Position numbers and translations under genes: made by a program. A DNA stretch of 64,000 nucleotides from Kribbella catacumbae DSM 19601 (lineage in GTDB: Bacteria; Actinomycetota; Actinomycetes; Propionibacteriales; Kribbellaceae). Below the pieces are notes generated by a model, which saw only the letters and a list, made by a program, of their open reading frames with translations, was not told the origin of the DNA and searched no databases. Location of the stretch: contig NZ_AQUZ01000031.1 in assembly GCF_000372465.1 (NCBI RefSeq), positions 39,794 to 103,793 of the forward strand. Direction: 5' to 3'. Positions 34,708 through 45,707 of the stretch are shown one piece after another (position 1 is the stretch's first letter; each line of letters starts with the position of its first letter).

Positions 34708-37700
34708 TTGCCCCGCCACCGCTGGATCCCGCCCTTGCTGGGGACCGCGCTCGCCCTGACCGCGGCCATGCTCCCCGCCCAAGCCCAGCCCACATCACCG
34801 CCGCCCACCGCGACACCACAAGCCAGCAAAGCAAGCGCCCGGATCACCCTGATCACCGGCGACCGCGTCCGCGTCAGCCCCGGCAGCCCCGAGCGGATCT
34901 CCTTCGAACCCGCCGCCGGCAGCCGCTCCGACGCGGCCGTCACGACCTACTCCGGCGGCCGCACGTACGTCGTACCGTCGGCAGCCGCCGCCGACGTCAG
35001 CTCCGGCCGCCTGGACCGCAGCCTCTTCGACATCACCACGCTCCTCGCCGAGCAACGCGACGACGCCCACTCCGCGACGATGCCCGTCATCATCCGGTAC
35101 GCCGGTACGCCGTCCGCCGCCCTCGGCCGCGCAAAGGCGACTCCCACCCCGGGTGCCACCAAGACCCGGGTGCTCACCAGCATCGGCGCCCGCGCAGCCG
35201 CCATCACCAAGGCCAAGACCGGCGACTTCTGGCGCTCGATCACGCCGGGCAGGACCGAGCGGGTCGCGACCACGATCCAGCGCATCTCGCTGGACCGCCG
35301 GGTCAAGATCTCGCTCGACCAGAGCGTGCCCCAGATCGGCGCGCCCGCCGCCTGGCAGCGCGGCCTGACCGGCAAGGGCGTGAAGGTCGCCATCCTCGAC
35401 ACCGGAATCGACCCGAACCACCCTGACTTCGCCGGCCGGATCGGCGCCGCGCAGAACTTCACCCCGGACGAGGACGCCGTCGACCACCGCGGCCACGGCA
35501 CGCATGTCGCGAGCATCACCGCGGGCAACGGCGGCAAGTACAAAGGCGTCGCGCCGGAGGCCACCCTGCTGAACGGCAAGGTGCTCGACAACAACGGCAG
35601 CGGCGACTTCTCCGGCATCATCGCCGGGATGGAGTGGGCGGCCACCCAGGGCGCCTCGGTGGTCAACCTGAGTCTCGGCAGCCGGGACCCGAGCGACGGC
35701 ACCGACGATCTGTCGCTGGCCGTCAATCGGCTCAGTCGCGACACCGGCATCCTCTTCGTAGTTGCTGCAGGCAACTGCTTCGGCAACAGGCCCTCCACCA
35801 TCACATCACCGGCCGCCGCCGACGATGCGCTTGCCGTCGGCAACCTCCGGCGAGACGGCTCGCTGAACCCGAGCTCCTGCCGCGGCCCGCGCCTCGGCGA
35901 CGGCGCCCTGAAGCCCGAGGTCTCCGCCCCCGGTACCGACATCGTCGCCGCCCGGGCCGCCGGAACCGACATGGGCGAACCAGTCGACGACAACTACACA
36001 AGCCTGTCCGGTACGTCGATGGCGACCCCGCACGTCGCCGGTACGGCGGCGCTCGTAGTACAGGCCCATCCGGAGTGGAAGGCAACTCAGCTCAAGGCAC
36101 GGCTGGTCTCCACGGCCGACCCGCAGCCCGGCAGCCGCGTGGACGAGCAGGGCGCCGGCCGCATCGACGCCGACCAGGCCACCGACGGCTCCATCACGGT
36201 CGACACCGGCGAACTCGAGCTGGGCAAACTTCCTTGGCCCCGCCCGGCCACCGACCAGGTCACCCGCGAACTCACCTACCGAAACCCAACCGGTACTGCG
36301 ATCACGCTGCAGCTGGCCGCCTCGCTGGAACCCGCCGCCGCGACACCAACACTCAGCACCGACCAGCTCGTCGTACCGGCAAACGGCGAAGCCAAAGTCA
36401 CCGTCACGGCCGACCGCACCAAGGCCGGCACTGGCAACTTCAGCGGCCGCATAACAGCCACTGGCACTGACCCGATCGTCACCACCTTCGGCTGGTATGC
36501 CGAGCCAGAGCAGTACGACCTGACCATCAAGGGCATCAACCGGGACGGCACTCCAGCCAGCGGCGATGTCGCCATCAGCCGGCTCGACGGTGACCCGGTC
36601 GACCTGCCGGGCGGTGTGTTCCTGGAGAACGGCACCGCGACGGTCCGGCTGCCACCGGGCAAGTACGAGGCCTCGTCGATCTTCTTCACCCCATCCACCG
36701 ACCAGACGCTGCCCGAGTTCAACCTCGCTGTCGGCCCTGCAGCCGACCTGACCGAGAACCGCTCGGTCACGCTCGACGCGAGCAAGGGCAAGCCGGTGGA
36801 GGTCAGCGCTCAGGGCCAACCTGGCCTGACCAACCGCGAACGCAGCATGAGCTACCTGCGGAAGAACACCGCCGGCGATCTGGCCGGCGGCAACGGCATC
36901 AGCACCACCGGCCACTTCCGCGTCTTCACGGCAACACCGGCCACCAAGCCTGTCACGGGCAGCAGCGAGTTTGCGGCTCACGCGCGACTCGAAGTACCGC
37001 CGTACCGTGGGAAGGTTGTCGGAGGCAACGCCTATACCGTGAACGACTTCTACTTCGGCCCGCGCTTCACCGGCGTCAAGGAACTCGAGGTCGCCGACGC
37101 CGGCGACGCGACGCCGGAGGACCTGAAGGACGTCAAGGGCAAGCTGGCCCTGATCCGATACGACGACGAGGACTGGAACGGCATCCTCGTCAAGGCTGCC
37201 GAGGACGCCGGCGCCGCGGCCGCGATGCTCTACAAGCCCGACGCCTCGGGCGATGGAGCGGTCTTCCCCTACTGGGCGACCGGCGAGGGCGAAGTCGCCA
37301 CGATCCCGGCCATGCGGGTGTCGCGGGTGACCGCGAAGGCGCTACTCGGGAAGCGGGTCCAGCTGACGGGGCAGGCGGCGACGCCGGTCGTCTACGACCT
37401 GGTCATGCCCTGGCAGAACCAGATCCCAGCCGTCGCGAAGGTGGTCGCCAAGCCGGACCAGCTGGCCCGGGTGGATGAGGTGTTCGGCAGCCACCAGGCC
37501 GGCGTAGAGAACTCAGAATCCCGGCACGCGTCGACACCGGGCGGATCGTCCTTCGGCGGCTGGCTGGTCCCGACCTTCCAGGCGCCGCTGCAGCGTACGT
37601 CGTACCTGCTCGGGAACGCCGTCCAATGGCGGAGCACCCTCGTGCTGGACAACGGCGGCGCGAGCCTGAACGTGGGCTCGACCGAACGGACCTATCGCGC

Positions 37701-38391
37701 CGGCGACCACTCGACCGCTCGATGGATCGCACCAGTGGAGAACAGCGGGCTGCCGGACGAGAAGCCCTGGTCCTTCGGCGTACTCCGATCCGAAGGCGGG
37801 CTCTCCGTCGTACTCAGCCCGCTTCGCCATGGGGACGAGTTCGCCCAGCCCGAGTCGGACACGTCTCAGTTGGTGGTGGAGCGCAACGGCGAGGAGCTCG
37901 CGACGGCTCCGGCGAACGGGTTGTGGACGGAAGCACCTGCGGACGCCGCCGACTACAGAGTGACTCTCGACACGAGCCGGGAGCTGGACTTCTGGAAGTA
38001 CTCGACCCAGGTGAAGTCGGTCTGGTCGTTCAGGTCCCGTGGCGGTGAAGACGAGGTGATGCCATTGGTGCTCGCCGACCTCGACGTACCGCAGGCGGAC
38101 ACCTTCAGCCAGGTCAGGGTGGGCAAGCCGACCACCATCACGATGGGGCTGCGGCACCAGGCGGGCTCGAAGGCGACCGCCAGATTCACCGCCGCCAAGT
38201 TGGAGCTGTCCTACGACGGCACCAACTGGACGATGTTGCCTCTGACAAAAGTTGCTGAAGGCAAGTACAGGACGACGGTGACGCACCCCGCCAATCAGGC
38301 AGGCAAAGCGCCGTCCCTCCGCTTGACCGCCAAGGACACCTCCGGCGGACAGTTGGAGCAGGAGGTGACCAAGGCCTACGGGCTGAAGTGA
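34708..38391 (+). CDS. Large secreted subtilisin-like serine protease (S8)
   Basis: The protein is 1227 residues from TTG 34708 (GGAGG upstream), with a Sec signal peptide ending near AQAQP. A propeptide-like region precedes the S8 catalytic domain. The triad is Asp in ILDTGIDPNHPDF (about 230), His in HGTHVAS (about 264) and Ser in SGTSMATPH (about 436). An Ig-like stretch follows, then a PA-type segment (GKLALIRYDDEDWNGILVKA) and a C-terminal beta-rich domain. This is the plan of long actinobacterial extracellular subtilases. It probably degrades proteins outside the cell. No anchor or sorting signal is seen at the C-terminus. Confidence 0.92.
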   Translation: MPRHRWIPPLLGTALALTAAMLPAQAQPTSPPPTATPQASKASARITLITGDRVRVSPGSPERISFEPAAGSRSDAAVTTYSGGRTYVVPSAAAADVSSGRLDRSLFDITTLLAEQRDDAHSATMPVIIRYAGTPSAALGRAKATPTPGATKTRVLTSIGARAAAITKAKTGDFWRSITPGRTERVATTIQRISLDRRVKISLDQSVPQIGAPAAWQRGLTGKGVKVAILDTGIDPNHPDFAGRIGAAQNFTPDEDAVDHRGHGTHVASITAGNGGKYKGVAPEATLLNGKVLDNNGSGDFSGIIAGMEWAATQGASVVNLSLGSRDPSDGTDDLSLAVNRLSRDTGILFVVAAGNCFGNRPSTITSPAAADDALAVGNLRRDGSLNPSSCRGPRLGDGALKPEVSAPGTDIVAARAAGTDMGEPVDDNYTSLSGTSMATPHVAGTAALVVQAHPEWKATQLKARLVSTADPQPGSRVDEQGAGRIDADQATDGSITVDTGELELGKLPWPRPATDQVTRELTYRNPTGTAITLQLAASLEPAAATPTLSTDQLVVPANGEAKVTVTADRTKAGTGNFSGRITATGTDPIVTTFGWYAEPEQYDLTIKGINRDGTPASGDVAISRLDGDPVDLPGGVFLENGTATVRLPPGKYEASSIFFTPSTDQTLPEFNLAVGPAADLTENRSVTLDASKGKPVEVSAQGQPGLTNRERSMSYLRKNTAGDLAGGNGISTTGHFRVFTATPATKPVTGSSEFAAHARLEVPPYRGKVVGGNAYTVNDFYFGPRFTGVKELEVADAGDATPEDLKDVKGKLALIRYDDEDWNGILVKAAEDAGAAAAMLYKPDASGDGAVFPYWATGEGEVATIPAMRVSRVTAKALLGKRVQLTGQAATPVVYDLVMPWQNQIPAVAKVVAKPDQLARVDEVFGSHQAGVENSESRHASTPGGSSFGGWLVPTFQAPLQRTSYLLGNAVQWRSTLVLDNGGASLNVGSTERTYRAGDHSTARWIAPVENSGLPDEKPWSFGVLRSEGGLSVVLSPLRHGDEFAQPESDTSQLVVERNGEELATAPANGLWTEAPADAADYRVTLDTSRELDFWKYSTQVKSVWSFRSRGGEDEVMPLVLADLDVPQADTFSQVRVGKPTTITMGLRHQAGSKATARFTAAKLELSYDGTNWTMLPLTKVAEGKYRTTVTHPANQAGKAPSLRLTAKDTSGGQLEQEVTKAYGLK

Positions 38392-38435
38392 TCGAAGCGG
38401 TGGAGCCGCTCACAGCAGATCGGCTCCACCACCCA

Positions 38436-39704
38436 TCAGGACTGGTAGGCCCCCGCGTCGAAGCGGGTCAGGCCGGCCAGGGACTTGCCGCCGAGGTCGT
38501 ACGGGAAGCCGGTGTTCTCACCGCGGCCGATGGCCGGGCTGCCCGCCTTGGGGCGAAGGTTGGTGGCACTGGTGAAGAGCGGATCGGCCTTCACCGAGTT
38601 GGGACCGAGGGTGAACTGGTACTGGCTGCCGGAGTAGACGCCGCGGTCCTCATCAGCGCTGTCCGCCGGATTGCCGGTGTCGAAGGCGTCTTCGTAACCG
38701 ACCTTCTTGCCGACCTTGATGATGTTGCTGCTCAGCTTGAGGATTCCGGCGTTGCAGCCGGCGTCACAGCTCCATCCGTCACCGTTGGGCAGGTACACGG
38801 AGTTGTTCAGAGCCACCGTCCCGCGGACCGGGCCGATGTCACTGAGCGCGCCACGGGTGACCAGGAAGCCGGCCTGCGCCTTGGTCGACGTGACGCTGTT
38901 GTAGGCGAAGACGTTGCCGTCGGCGGTCTTGCCGGTGCCGTAGCGGCCGAGCTCGGTGAAGGTCTCGTTCCCGTCGGTGGTGTTGTACTCGATCCGGTTG
39001 CGGTTGCCGTTGAAGATCTCGACCGCCGCGCCGTCGAACCCGTAGTCGTAGCTGAACGCGTAGTGCCCGCTGATCACGTTCCGGCTGATCACGTTGTCGT
39101 CGCCGTGCACCAGGAAGCCGAACGCGCCGGAGTCGTCGTCGTCATTCATCTCCTTCGGGGTCAGCACGCTCATCTTGGTGTTGTCCTTGATCGTGCTCCA
39201 GCGGACCGTGTTGCCGTTCGATCCGTCGATGATCGAGACCCCGGTGACGTTGTTGTCCGCCTGGATCGTGTCCATCACGATGTTGTCGCCGAACAGTTCG
39301 AAGCCGGCCCAGTTGCAACCGCTCGCGCGGAGGTCGCCGATGAACCAGTTCGAGCCGGTGACCTGCACGCAGTTGGTCACCGGTCCGCCGACGACCGGCA
39401 GGTTGCCGGTGCCATAGGCCTCGACGACGATCGGGCTGGCGGCAGTACCAGACCTCGAGAGAGTGAGCGTGCCGGCCCAGGAACCACCACGCTTGAAGGC
39501 GATCCGGTCACCCGGCTGGAAGGCGAATCCGTTGACCTTGGCCAAGCTGCGCCAGGCGGTCGCAGTACTGGTACCGGCTGCGGAATCGTTGCCGGCGGAC
39601 GAGTCGATGTAGTAGACGGCAGCGCTGGGCGCGGCTTGCGCGGCTGCCGGTGCAAGGAGGAGGGCGGTGGACAGGGCAAGAGCAGATACTGCGGCTAGCA
39701 TCAT
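38436..39704 (-). CDS. Secreted right-handed beta-helix protein, pectate-lyase-like
   Basis: The 422-residue protein has a signal peptide (ALALSTALLLAPAAAQA). It opens YYIDSSAGNDSAAGTS, the entry strand typical of parallel beta-helix polysaccharide lyases and related proteins. Repeated N-x-V/I rungs follow (DNIVMDTIQADNNVTGVSII, DDNVISRNVISG, NRNRIEYNTTDGNETF) and a DAGAYQS end. It probably acts on or binds polysaccharides outside the cell. The catalytic class (PL9-like or non-catalytic) cannot be decided. It converges with the subtilase gene. Confidence 0.78.
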   Translation of the reverse strand: MMLAAVSALALSTALLLAPAAAQAAPSAAVYYIDSSAGNDSAAGTSTATAWRSLAKVNGFAFQPGDRIAFKRGGSWAGTLTLSRSGTAASPIVVEAYGTGNLPVVGGPVTNCVQVTGSNWFIGDLRASGCNWAGFELFGDNIVMDTIQADNNVTGVSIIDGSNGNTVRWSTIKDNTKMSVLTPKEMNDDDDSGAFGFLVHGDDNVISRNVISGHYAFSYDYGFDGAAVEIFNGNRNRIEYNTTDGNETFTELGRYGTGKTADGNVFAYNSVTSTKAQAGFLVTRGALSDIGPVRGTVALNNSVYLPNGDGWSCDAGCNAGILKLSSNIIKVGKKVGYEDAFDTGNPADSADEDRGVYSGSQYQFTLGPNSVKADPLFTSATNLRPKAGSPAIGRGENTGFPYDLGGKSLAGLTRFDAGAYQS

Positions 39705-39763
39705 GCATTCCTCGTTCTCACGGGGCGCTGGCTGCAGCGGCGTCGCAGTTATCTTTCCGGTTG

Positions 39764-40034
39764 ATCACCCTGGCCGTCAATACTTGACAGTCAGCGCTGG
39801 CCGGCCGCCGCGCTCTACCTGTGGCAGCGCAACAGGTGGTTGCTAGCAGCAACCATTGTGTTCGCGATCGGGCCGCACGCGCTCCTCGACCCGGAAGGAC
39901 GCAACTGGTCCTGGCCCGAGCAACTCCTCGGCTCCAGCTACGTGCTGCTGGGCCTCGCGTTCCTCTGCACGGCTTCGGGAGACCGCCCTGCTCAGAGTTT
40001 GATGGCTTTGAACTCGGAGGCGCGGATCCGGTAG
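39764..40034 (+). pseudogene. Possible remnant of a small membrane protein
   Basis: A plus-strand frame after a stop near 39763 reads WPAAALYLWQRNRWLLAATI, FAIGPHALLDPEGRNW and YVLLGLAFLCTASG. It has two hydrophobic stretches but no good start codon or ribosome-binding site; a TTG lies at 39840. It runs into the 3' end of the convergent GNAT gene. It could be a gene fragment or chance. Confidence 0.2.
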
Positions 40035-40537
40035 ACCTGTAGATTCAGGTCGTAGTACTTGTCGGTCTCGCCGACCCACTCCATCCCGAGCCGGACGGCG
40101 GTCGCGATGGCGCGCTTGTTGTTCGGCCGGGCGACCGCGAACAGCTCGTCGGTCGACCCCTCCTCGAACGCCCACTTCATCAACGCGCGGCTCGCCTCAC
40201 TCGCATAGCCGTTGCCCCAGGCGGTCGGCCGGAACTGCCAGCCGATCTCGAGATCCTCCTCGTACGGCGGCAGCAGCCGGATCAGCAGACCGCCGACCAC
40301 CTCGCCGTCCTCCTGCCGGACCACGGCCCACCGCCCCGCCGGTACGACGAAGTTCGGCTGGGCCTCGATCCAGGCCTGCAGGATGACGCGCATGGTCGCG
40401 GCATCACCGACCTTGTCGATGGCCGGCGACAACCACTGCGACACATCAGCCGAGCCGTAGATCTCCAACGCGGCTTCGGTATCTTCTTCAACCCAGTCCC
40501 GGATCAGCAGCCGGTCAGTCCCCAAGGTGAACGTCAC
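39992..40537 (-). CDS. GNAT acetyltransferase, RimJ/RimL type
   Basis: The protein is 181 residues from GTG 40537. It has the opening TDRLLIRDWVEEDTEAALEI, a central LEIGWQFRPTAWGNGYASEA with the acetyl-CoA-binding R/G-x-x-G-x-G/A pattern, and FAVARPNNKRAIATAVRLGM. These features match the RimJ/RimL-like group that acetylates protein N-termini or small amines. The substrate is unknown. Confidence 0.82.
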   Translation of the reverse strand: MTFTLGTDRLLIRDWVEEDTEAALEIYGSADVSQWLSPAIDKVGDAATMRVILQAWIEAQPNFVVPAGRWAVVRQEDGEVVGGLLIRLLPPYEEDLEIGWQFRPTAWGNGYASEASRALMKWAFEEGSTDELFAVARPNNKRAIATAVRLGMEWVGETDKYYDLNLQVYRIRASEFKAIKL

Positions 40538-40609
40538 CCCACCCAGCGTAGGCGCACCTGCCCCGAAACCCACGCCGTTCACTGTGAGCAACAGGTGAAC
40601 GCAGGACGA

Positions 40610-40715
40610 AGCCCCCGGACCACATCGGGTCCGGGGGCTCGGGGGGCCGGAGACTCCGGGGGGATGGAGGTCTCCGGCCGGGAACCGGAAGCCCCTGGGG
40701 GTAGGAGACTTCCGG
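40610..40715. terminator. Three consecutive hairpins between hspR and GNAT genes
   Basis: Three stems lie in a row: AGCCCCCGGACC 40610-40621 with 40628-40639, GGCCGGAGAC 40645-40654 with 40670-40679, and CCGGAAG 40685-40691 with CTTCCGG 40709-40715. They follow the last gene of the dnaK operon on the minus strand. Together they probably end dnaK-operon transcription. Confidence 0.7.
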
Positions 40716-40721
40716 AGGTTT

Positions 40722-41179
40722 TCAGCGCTGGTCCAGTTCCAGGGGCTGGGTCCGGATCCAACGGGTGGTGGTCTGCTGGTGGCCCATGGCGATGACGTCG
40801 CCCGCCGGACCGGCCGAGAAGACCCGGCTCCGTTGGGTGTGCTGACGAGAGACACCGACGCCGCGCTGGACCTCGGCGAGGAGCTGGTTCACCCGGCGGC
40901 GTAGGTCCTCGACCTCCGACTGAAGCTCGAGGACATGCCTGATCCCCGCCAGGTTCACCCCCTCCTCCTGCGACAAGTGCTGCACATACCGCAACTTCGC
41001 CACGTCGTACGCCGAGTAGCGCCGCCCGCGCCCGCTCGCCCGGCTCGGCGTCACCAACCCGAGCCGGTCGTACTGCCGCAGGGTCTGCGGGTGCATGCCG
41101 GCCAGTTGGGCCGCCACCGAGATCACGTAGATCGGGGTGCGGTCGTCCCAGGTCGGCACCTGGCTGAACGGGATGCCCA

Positions 41180-41180
<1 letters not shown>
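40722..41180 (-). CDS. hspR: Heat-shock repressor HspR
   Basis: The 152-residue MerR-type protein begins with the winged HTH TPIYVISVAAQLAGMHPQTL followed by YDRLGLVTPSRASGRGRRYS. A coiled coil follows (LELQSEVEDLRRRVNQLL). HspR with DnaK as co-repressor silences heat-shock genes at HAIR sites, three of which are present in this window. The ATG overlaps the dnaJ stop as TGATG; a GTG three bases upstream is an alternative. Confidence 0.95.
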
Positions 41181-42352
<1,172 letters not shown>

Positions 42353-42381
42353 CGACGCCCCACCTCCTCGCGGAGTCTCAC

Positions 42382-43077
42382 TTACTCAGTCGGCTTCTCG
42401 GCCTGGTCAGCCTCGTCGGCCGGTTCGGCCGGCGGGAGCTGCTCGGTCGGCTCCGAGACGGCGACCCGGGCCGCGCGCAGGATCCGGTCGCCGAGGCGGT
42501 ACCCCGGCTGCATCACCAGTGTCGCGGTCGGACCGTCGACCTCGTCGGAATAATTGTGCAGCAGCGCTTCGTGGATCCGCGGGTCGAAGGTGTCGCCGAC
42601 CTCGCCGAACTTGACCAGCCCGAGCTTCTCGGTGACCCGCTCGACCGACTCGGCGACCGCCTTGAAGGCGCCCTCGAGCTCACCGGCGTCACGGGCCCGG
42701 CCGATGTCGTCCAGGGTCTGGAGCAACTCGGTCAGCACCGAACCGATGACGACCTCGCGATTCGCCTCCCGGTCCCGGTCGACGCGACGCTTGTAGTTCA
42801 CGTACTCCGCCTGCAGTCGCTGCAGGTCCGCCGTACGCTCAGCGAGCGCCTCGGTCAACAGGGCCTCCTGGGCCGACGGGCCGCCGATCAGGTCCGACGG
42901 CTCACGCGGCGGCTGGGCGCCCGGCGTACCTGGCATGCCTGGTGCCGCGCCACCCGCGGGGGCCGCCGACTGCTCGGCGGGCTCCCGCAGGTTGCCGGTC
43001 TCCGGGTCGATCCGGCGCTTGTCGCGGACGACGGGCTCACCGTCGCCGAACTCGCTGCCTGGGTCGCGATCGGTCAC
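42382..43077 (-). CDS. grpE: Nucleotide exchange factor GrpE
   Basis: The 231-residue protein promotes ADP release from DnaK. It has a disordered Pro/Ala-rich N-terminus, a long helix (RTADLQRLQAEYVNYKRRVD) and the beta-domain signature GDTFDPRIHEALLHN followed by VMQPGYRLGDRILRAARV. Its start overlaps the dnaK stop by four bases. Confidence 0.96.
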   Translation of the reverse strand: MTDRDPGSEFGDGEPVVRDKRRIDPETGNLREPAEQSAAPAGGAAPGMPGTPGAQPPREPSDLIGGPSAQEALLTEALAERTADLQRLQAEYVNYKRRVDRDREANREVVIGSVLTELLQTLDDIGRARDAGELEGAFKAVAESVERVTEKLGLVKFGEVGDTFDPRIHEALLHNYSDEVDGPTATLVMQPGYRLGDRILRAARVAVSEPTEQLPPAEPADEADQAEKPTE

Positions 43078-44963
43078 TTGTCGTCCTCTGGCCTAGAAGA
43101 ACCACTCTGCTTGTCCTGCGGGCGCTCCTCGTCCACGATCTCGGCGTCGACGACGTCGTCGTCAGTGGTGCTGGAGCTGCTGCTCTCGTCGGAAGAGGAT
43201 GCGCTCTCGTCCGCCGTACCGGCTGCCTGGGCGTTCGCGTACATCGCGGCGCCCATCTTCTGGCTGGACTGGGCGAGCTTCTCCGAGGCGGCCTTGATCG
43301 CCTCGGCGTCCTCACCCTCGAGCGCCTTCTTCAGCTCCGCGGTGGCGTCCTTGACCTCGGTCTTGACGTCGTCGGGGACCTTGTCCTCGTTCTCCTGCAG
43401 GAACTTCTCGGTCTGGTAGACCAAGCCCTCCGCCTGGTTGCGGGACTCGACGGCCTCGCGGCGCAGCCGGTCCTCCTCGGCGTACTGCTCGGCGTCGCGG
43501 ACCATCTGGTCGATGTCGGTCTTCGGCAGCGCGGAGCCACCCGTGACCGTCATCCGCTGCTCCTTGCCGGTGGCCAGGTCCTTGGCGTTGACGTGCACGA
43601 TGCCGTTCGCGTCGATGTCGAAGGTGACCTCGATCTGCGGCACGTTGCGCGGCGCCGGCGGCAGGCCGGTCAGCTCGAAGTTGCCGAGCGACTTGTTGTC
43701 GCGGGCCATCTCGCGCTCGCCCTGGTAGACCTGGATCATCACCGACGGCTGGTTGTCCTCGGCGGTGGTGAAGATCTCCGAACCCTTGGTCGGGATCGTC
43801 GTGTTCCGCTCGATGATCTTGGTGAAGACGCCGCCCTTGGTCTCGATGCCCAGGCTCAGCGGGGTGACGTCGAGCAGCAGGACGTCCTTGACCTCACCCT
43901 TCAGCACACCGGCCTGCAGGGACGCGCCGACGGCGACGACCTCGTCCGGGTTGACGCCCTTGTTCGGGTCCTTGCCGCCAGTCAGTTCCTTGACCAGCTC
44001 GGCCACGGCGGGCATCCGGGTGGAGCCACCGACCAGGATGACGTGGTCGATCTTCGACACGTCGACGCCGGCGTCCTTGATGACGGCCTTGAACGGCGCG
44101 CGGGCGCGCTCGAGCAGGTCGTTGGTCAGCTTCTGGAACTCGGCCCGGGAGAGCTTCTCCTCCAGGTGCAGCGGACCGGAGTCGGTCAGGCTCAGGTACG
44201 GCAGGTGGATCGACGTCTCAGCGGCGCTGGACAGCTCGATCTTGGCCTTCTCGGCGGCTTCCTGCAGCCGCTGCATGGCCATCTTGTCGCCGGACAGGTC
44301 GGTGCCGTTCTTGTTCTTGAACTGAGTCACCAGCCAGTTGACGATCCGCATGTCCCAGTCGTCACCACCGAGGTGGTTGTCACCGCTGGTGGCCTTCACC
44401 TCGAAGACGCCGTCACCGATCTCCAGCAGCGACACGTCGAAGGTGCCGCCACCGAGGTCGAAGACCAGGATGGTCTGCTCGGTGCCCTTGTCCAGCCCGT
44501 AGGCCAGCGCGGCCGCGGTCGGCTCGTTGACGATCCGGTGCACGTTCAGCCCGGCGATCTCGCCGGCTTCCTTGGTCGCCTGGCGCTGCGCGTCGGAGAA
44601 GTAGGCCGGCACGGTGATGACCGCGTCCGTGACCTGCTCCCCGAGGTACGCCTCGGCGTCCCGCTTCAGCTTCTGCAGCACGAACGCGCTGATCTGCTGG
44701 GGGGTGAACTTCTTGCCGTCGATCGAGACGTTCCAGCTCTCGCCCATGTGACGCTTGACCGAACGGATCGTCCGGTCGACGTTCGTGGTGGCCTGGCGCT
44801 TGGCCACCTCGCCGACCAGGACCTCGCCGTTCTTGGCGAAGGCCACGACCGAGGGCGTCGTACGCGCTCCCTCGGCGTTGGGAATGACGGTGGGCTCGCC
44901 ACCTTCCAGTACGGCGATGACGGAGTTCGTCGTACCGAGATCGATACCGACCGCGCGGGCCAT
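43074..44963 (-). CDS. dnaK: Hsp70 chaperone DnaK
   Basis: The 629-residue protein starts MARAVGIDLGTTNSVIAVLE. It has the Hsp70 signatures IFDLGGGTFDVS-like (LVFDLGGGTFDVSLLEI) and VILVGGSTRMPAV, the linker DVLLLDVTPLSLGIET and the substrate-binding domain. The C-terminal tail is rich in Ser, Asp and Glu, as in other actinobacteria. It is the first gene of dnaK-grpE-dnaJ-hspR. Two HAIR elements upstream indicate HspR control. ATG 44963 is chosen because upstream frame sequence runs through the operators. Confidence 0.98.
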   Translation of the reverse strand: MARAVGIDLGTTNSVIAVLEGGEPTVIPNAEGARTTPSVVAFAKNGEVLVGEVAKRQATTNVDRTIRSVKRHMGESWNVSIDGKKFTPQQISAFVLQKLKRDAEAYLGEQVTDAVITVPAYFSDAQRQATKEAGEIAGLNVHRIVNEPTAAALAYGLDKGTEQTILVFDLGGGTFDVSLLEIGDGVFEVKATSGDNHLGGDDWDMRIVNWLVTQFKNKNGTDLSGDKMAMQRLQEAAEKAKIELSSAAETSIHLPYLSLTDSGPLHLEEKLSRAEFQKLTNDLLERARAPFKAVIKDAGVDVSKIDHVILVGGSTRMPAVAELVKELTGGKDPNKGVNPDEVVAVGASLQAGVLKGEVKDVLLLDVTPLSLGIETKGGVFTKIIERNTTIPTKGSEIFTTAEDNQPSVMIQVYQGEREMARDNKSLGNFELTGLPPAPRNVPQIEVTFDIDANGIVHVNAKDLATGKEQRMTVTGGSALPKTDIDQMVRDAEQYAEEDRLRREAVESRNQAEGLVYQTEKFLQENEDKVPDDVKTEVKDATAELKKALEGEDAEAIKAASEKLAQSSQKMGAAMYANAQAAGTADESASSSDESSSSSTTDDDVVDAEIVDEERPQDKQSGSSRPEDDK

Positions 44964-44981
44964 GTGCGTTACCTCCACGAA

Positions 44982-45076
44982 GTTGAGTGATGCAGACTCA
45001 AGTTTGCCGGTCCTCAGGTCCGGATTCAAATCGGACCACTGCCCGGTTCCGCAGACTTGAGTTCACCTGGCTCAAC
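44982..45076. promoter_or_regulatory. Two HAIR operators upstream of dnaK
   Basis: GTTGAGT-N7-ACTCAAG occupies 44982-45002 and CTTGAGT-N7-GCTCAAC occupies 45056-45076. Both match the HspR inverted repeat with at most one change per half-site. They lie 19 and 93 bases upstream of the dnaK ATG. Confidence 0.88.
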
Positions 45077-45191
45077 ATTGCCTGACCCACGGGTCATTCC
45101 CAACCCCGGGGTGGGATTTTCGGGGTACGGCCGGGTCAAGCCCTGGCCGGACCCCTGCCGCGGAAGGTGTTCCGCGTGGGAAGGTGTGCTC

Positions 45192-45677
45192 GTGAAACTC
45201 CGCCCCATGACGTCCGCCGACGAAACGGCCGTGCTCACCCTGAACGCCGCCGCCGTCGAGCAGACGGACCCGCTGGGCCCCGACCGGCTGGACTGGCTCC
45301 GGCTGATCGCTGCCCACGCCGCCGTGGTGGAGATCGAGGGCGAGATCGCCGCCTTCGTCCTCACCTTCGCGCCCGGCTCCGCCCACGACTCCCTCGACTT
45401 CCAGTGGTTCGTCTCCACCTACGCCGACCGGTTCCTGCACCTGGACCGGATCGTCGTCGCCGAGCAGTACCGCCGCCAAGGCGTGGCCACCTCGGTCTAC
45501 CGAGCCGTGGAACGCGCCGCCAAGCCCTTCGATCGCCTGGTCTGCCGGGTCCAGTCCGACCCGCCCGACACCGCCTCCCTCGCCTTCCACGCCGCCCGCG
45601 GCTTCGTAGAGGTCGGCAAACTCCGCCGCCCCAACGGCACCACCAGCGCGATGCTGTCGAAAGAACTGGCGGAATAG
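45192..45677 (+). CDS. GNAT acetyltransferase
   Basis: The protein is 161 residues from GTG 45192, with GGGAAGG eight bases upstream. Motif A is DRIVVAEQYRRQGVATSVYR, with the acetyl-CoA loop RRQGVA; the C-terminal LAFHAARGFVEVGKLRRPNG is also GNAT-like. The N-terminal half (KLRPMTSADETAVLTLNAAA) fits a small-amine or uncharacterised acetyltransferase subgroup. It is divergent from dnaK. Confidence 0.82.
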   Translation: MKLRPMTSADETAVLTLNAAAVEQTDPLGPDRLDWLRLIAAHAAVVEIEGEIAAFVLTFAPGSAHDSLDFQWFVSTYADRFLHLDRIVVAEQYRRQGVATSVYRAVERAAKPFDRLVCRVQSDPPDTASLAFHAARGFVEVGKLRRPNGTTSAMLSKELAE

Positions 45678-45707
45678 ACGGCCCCGCGCTCTCCAAGGAC
45701 CGCCGGA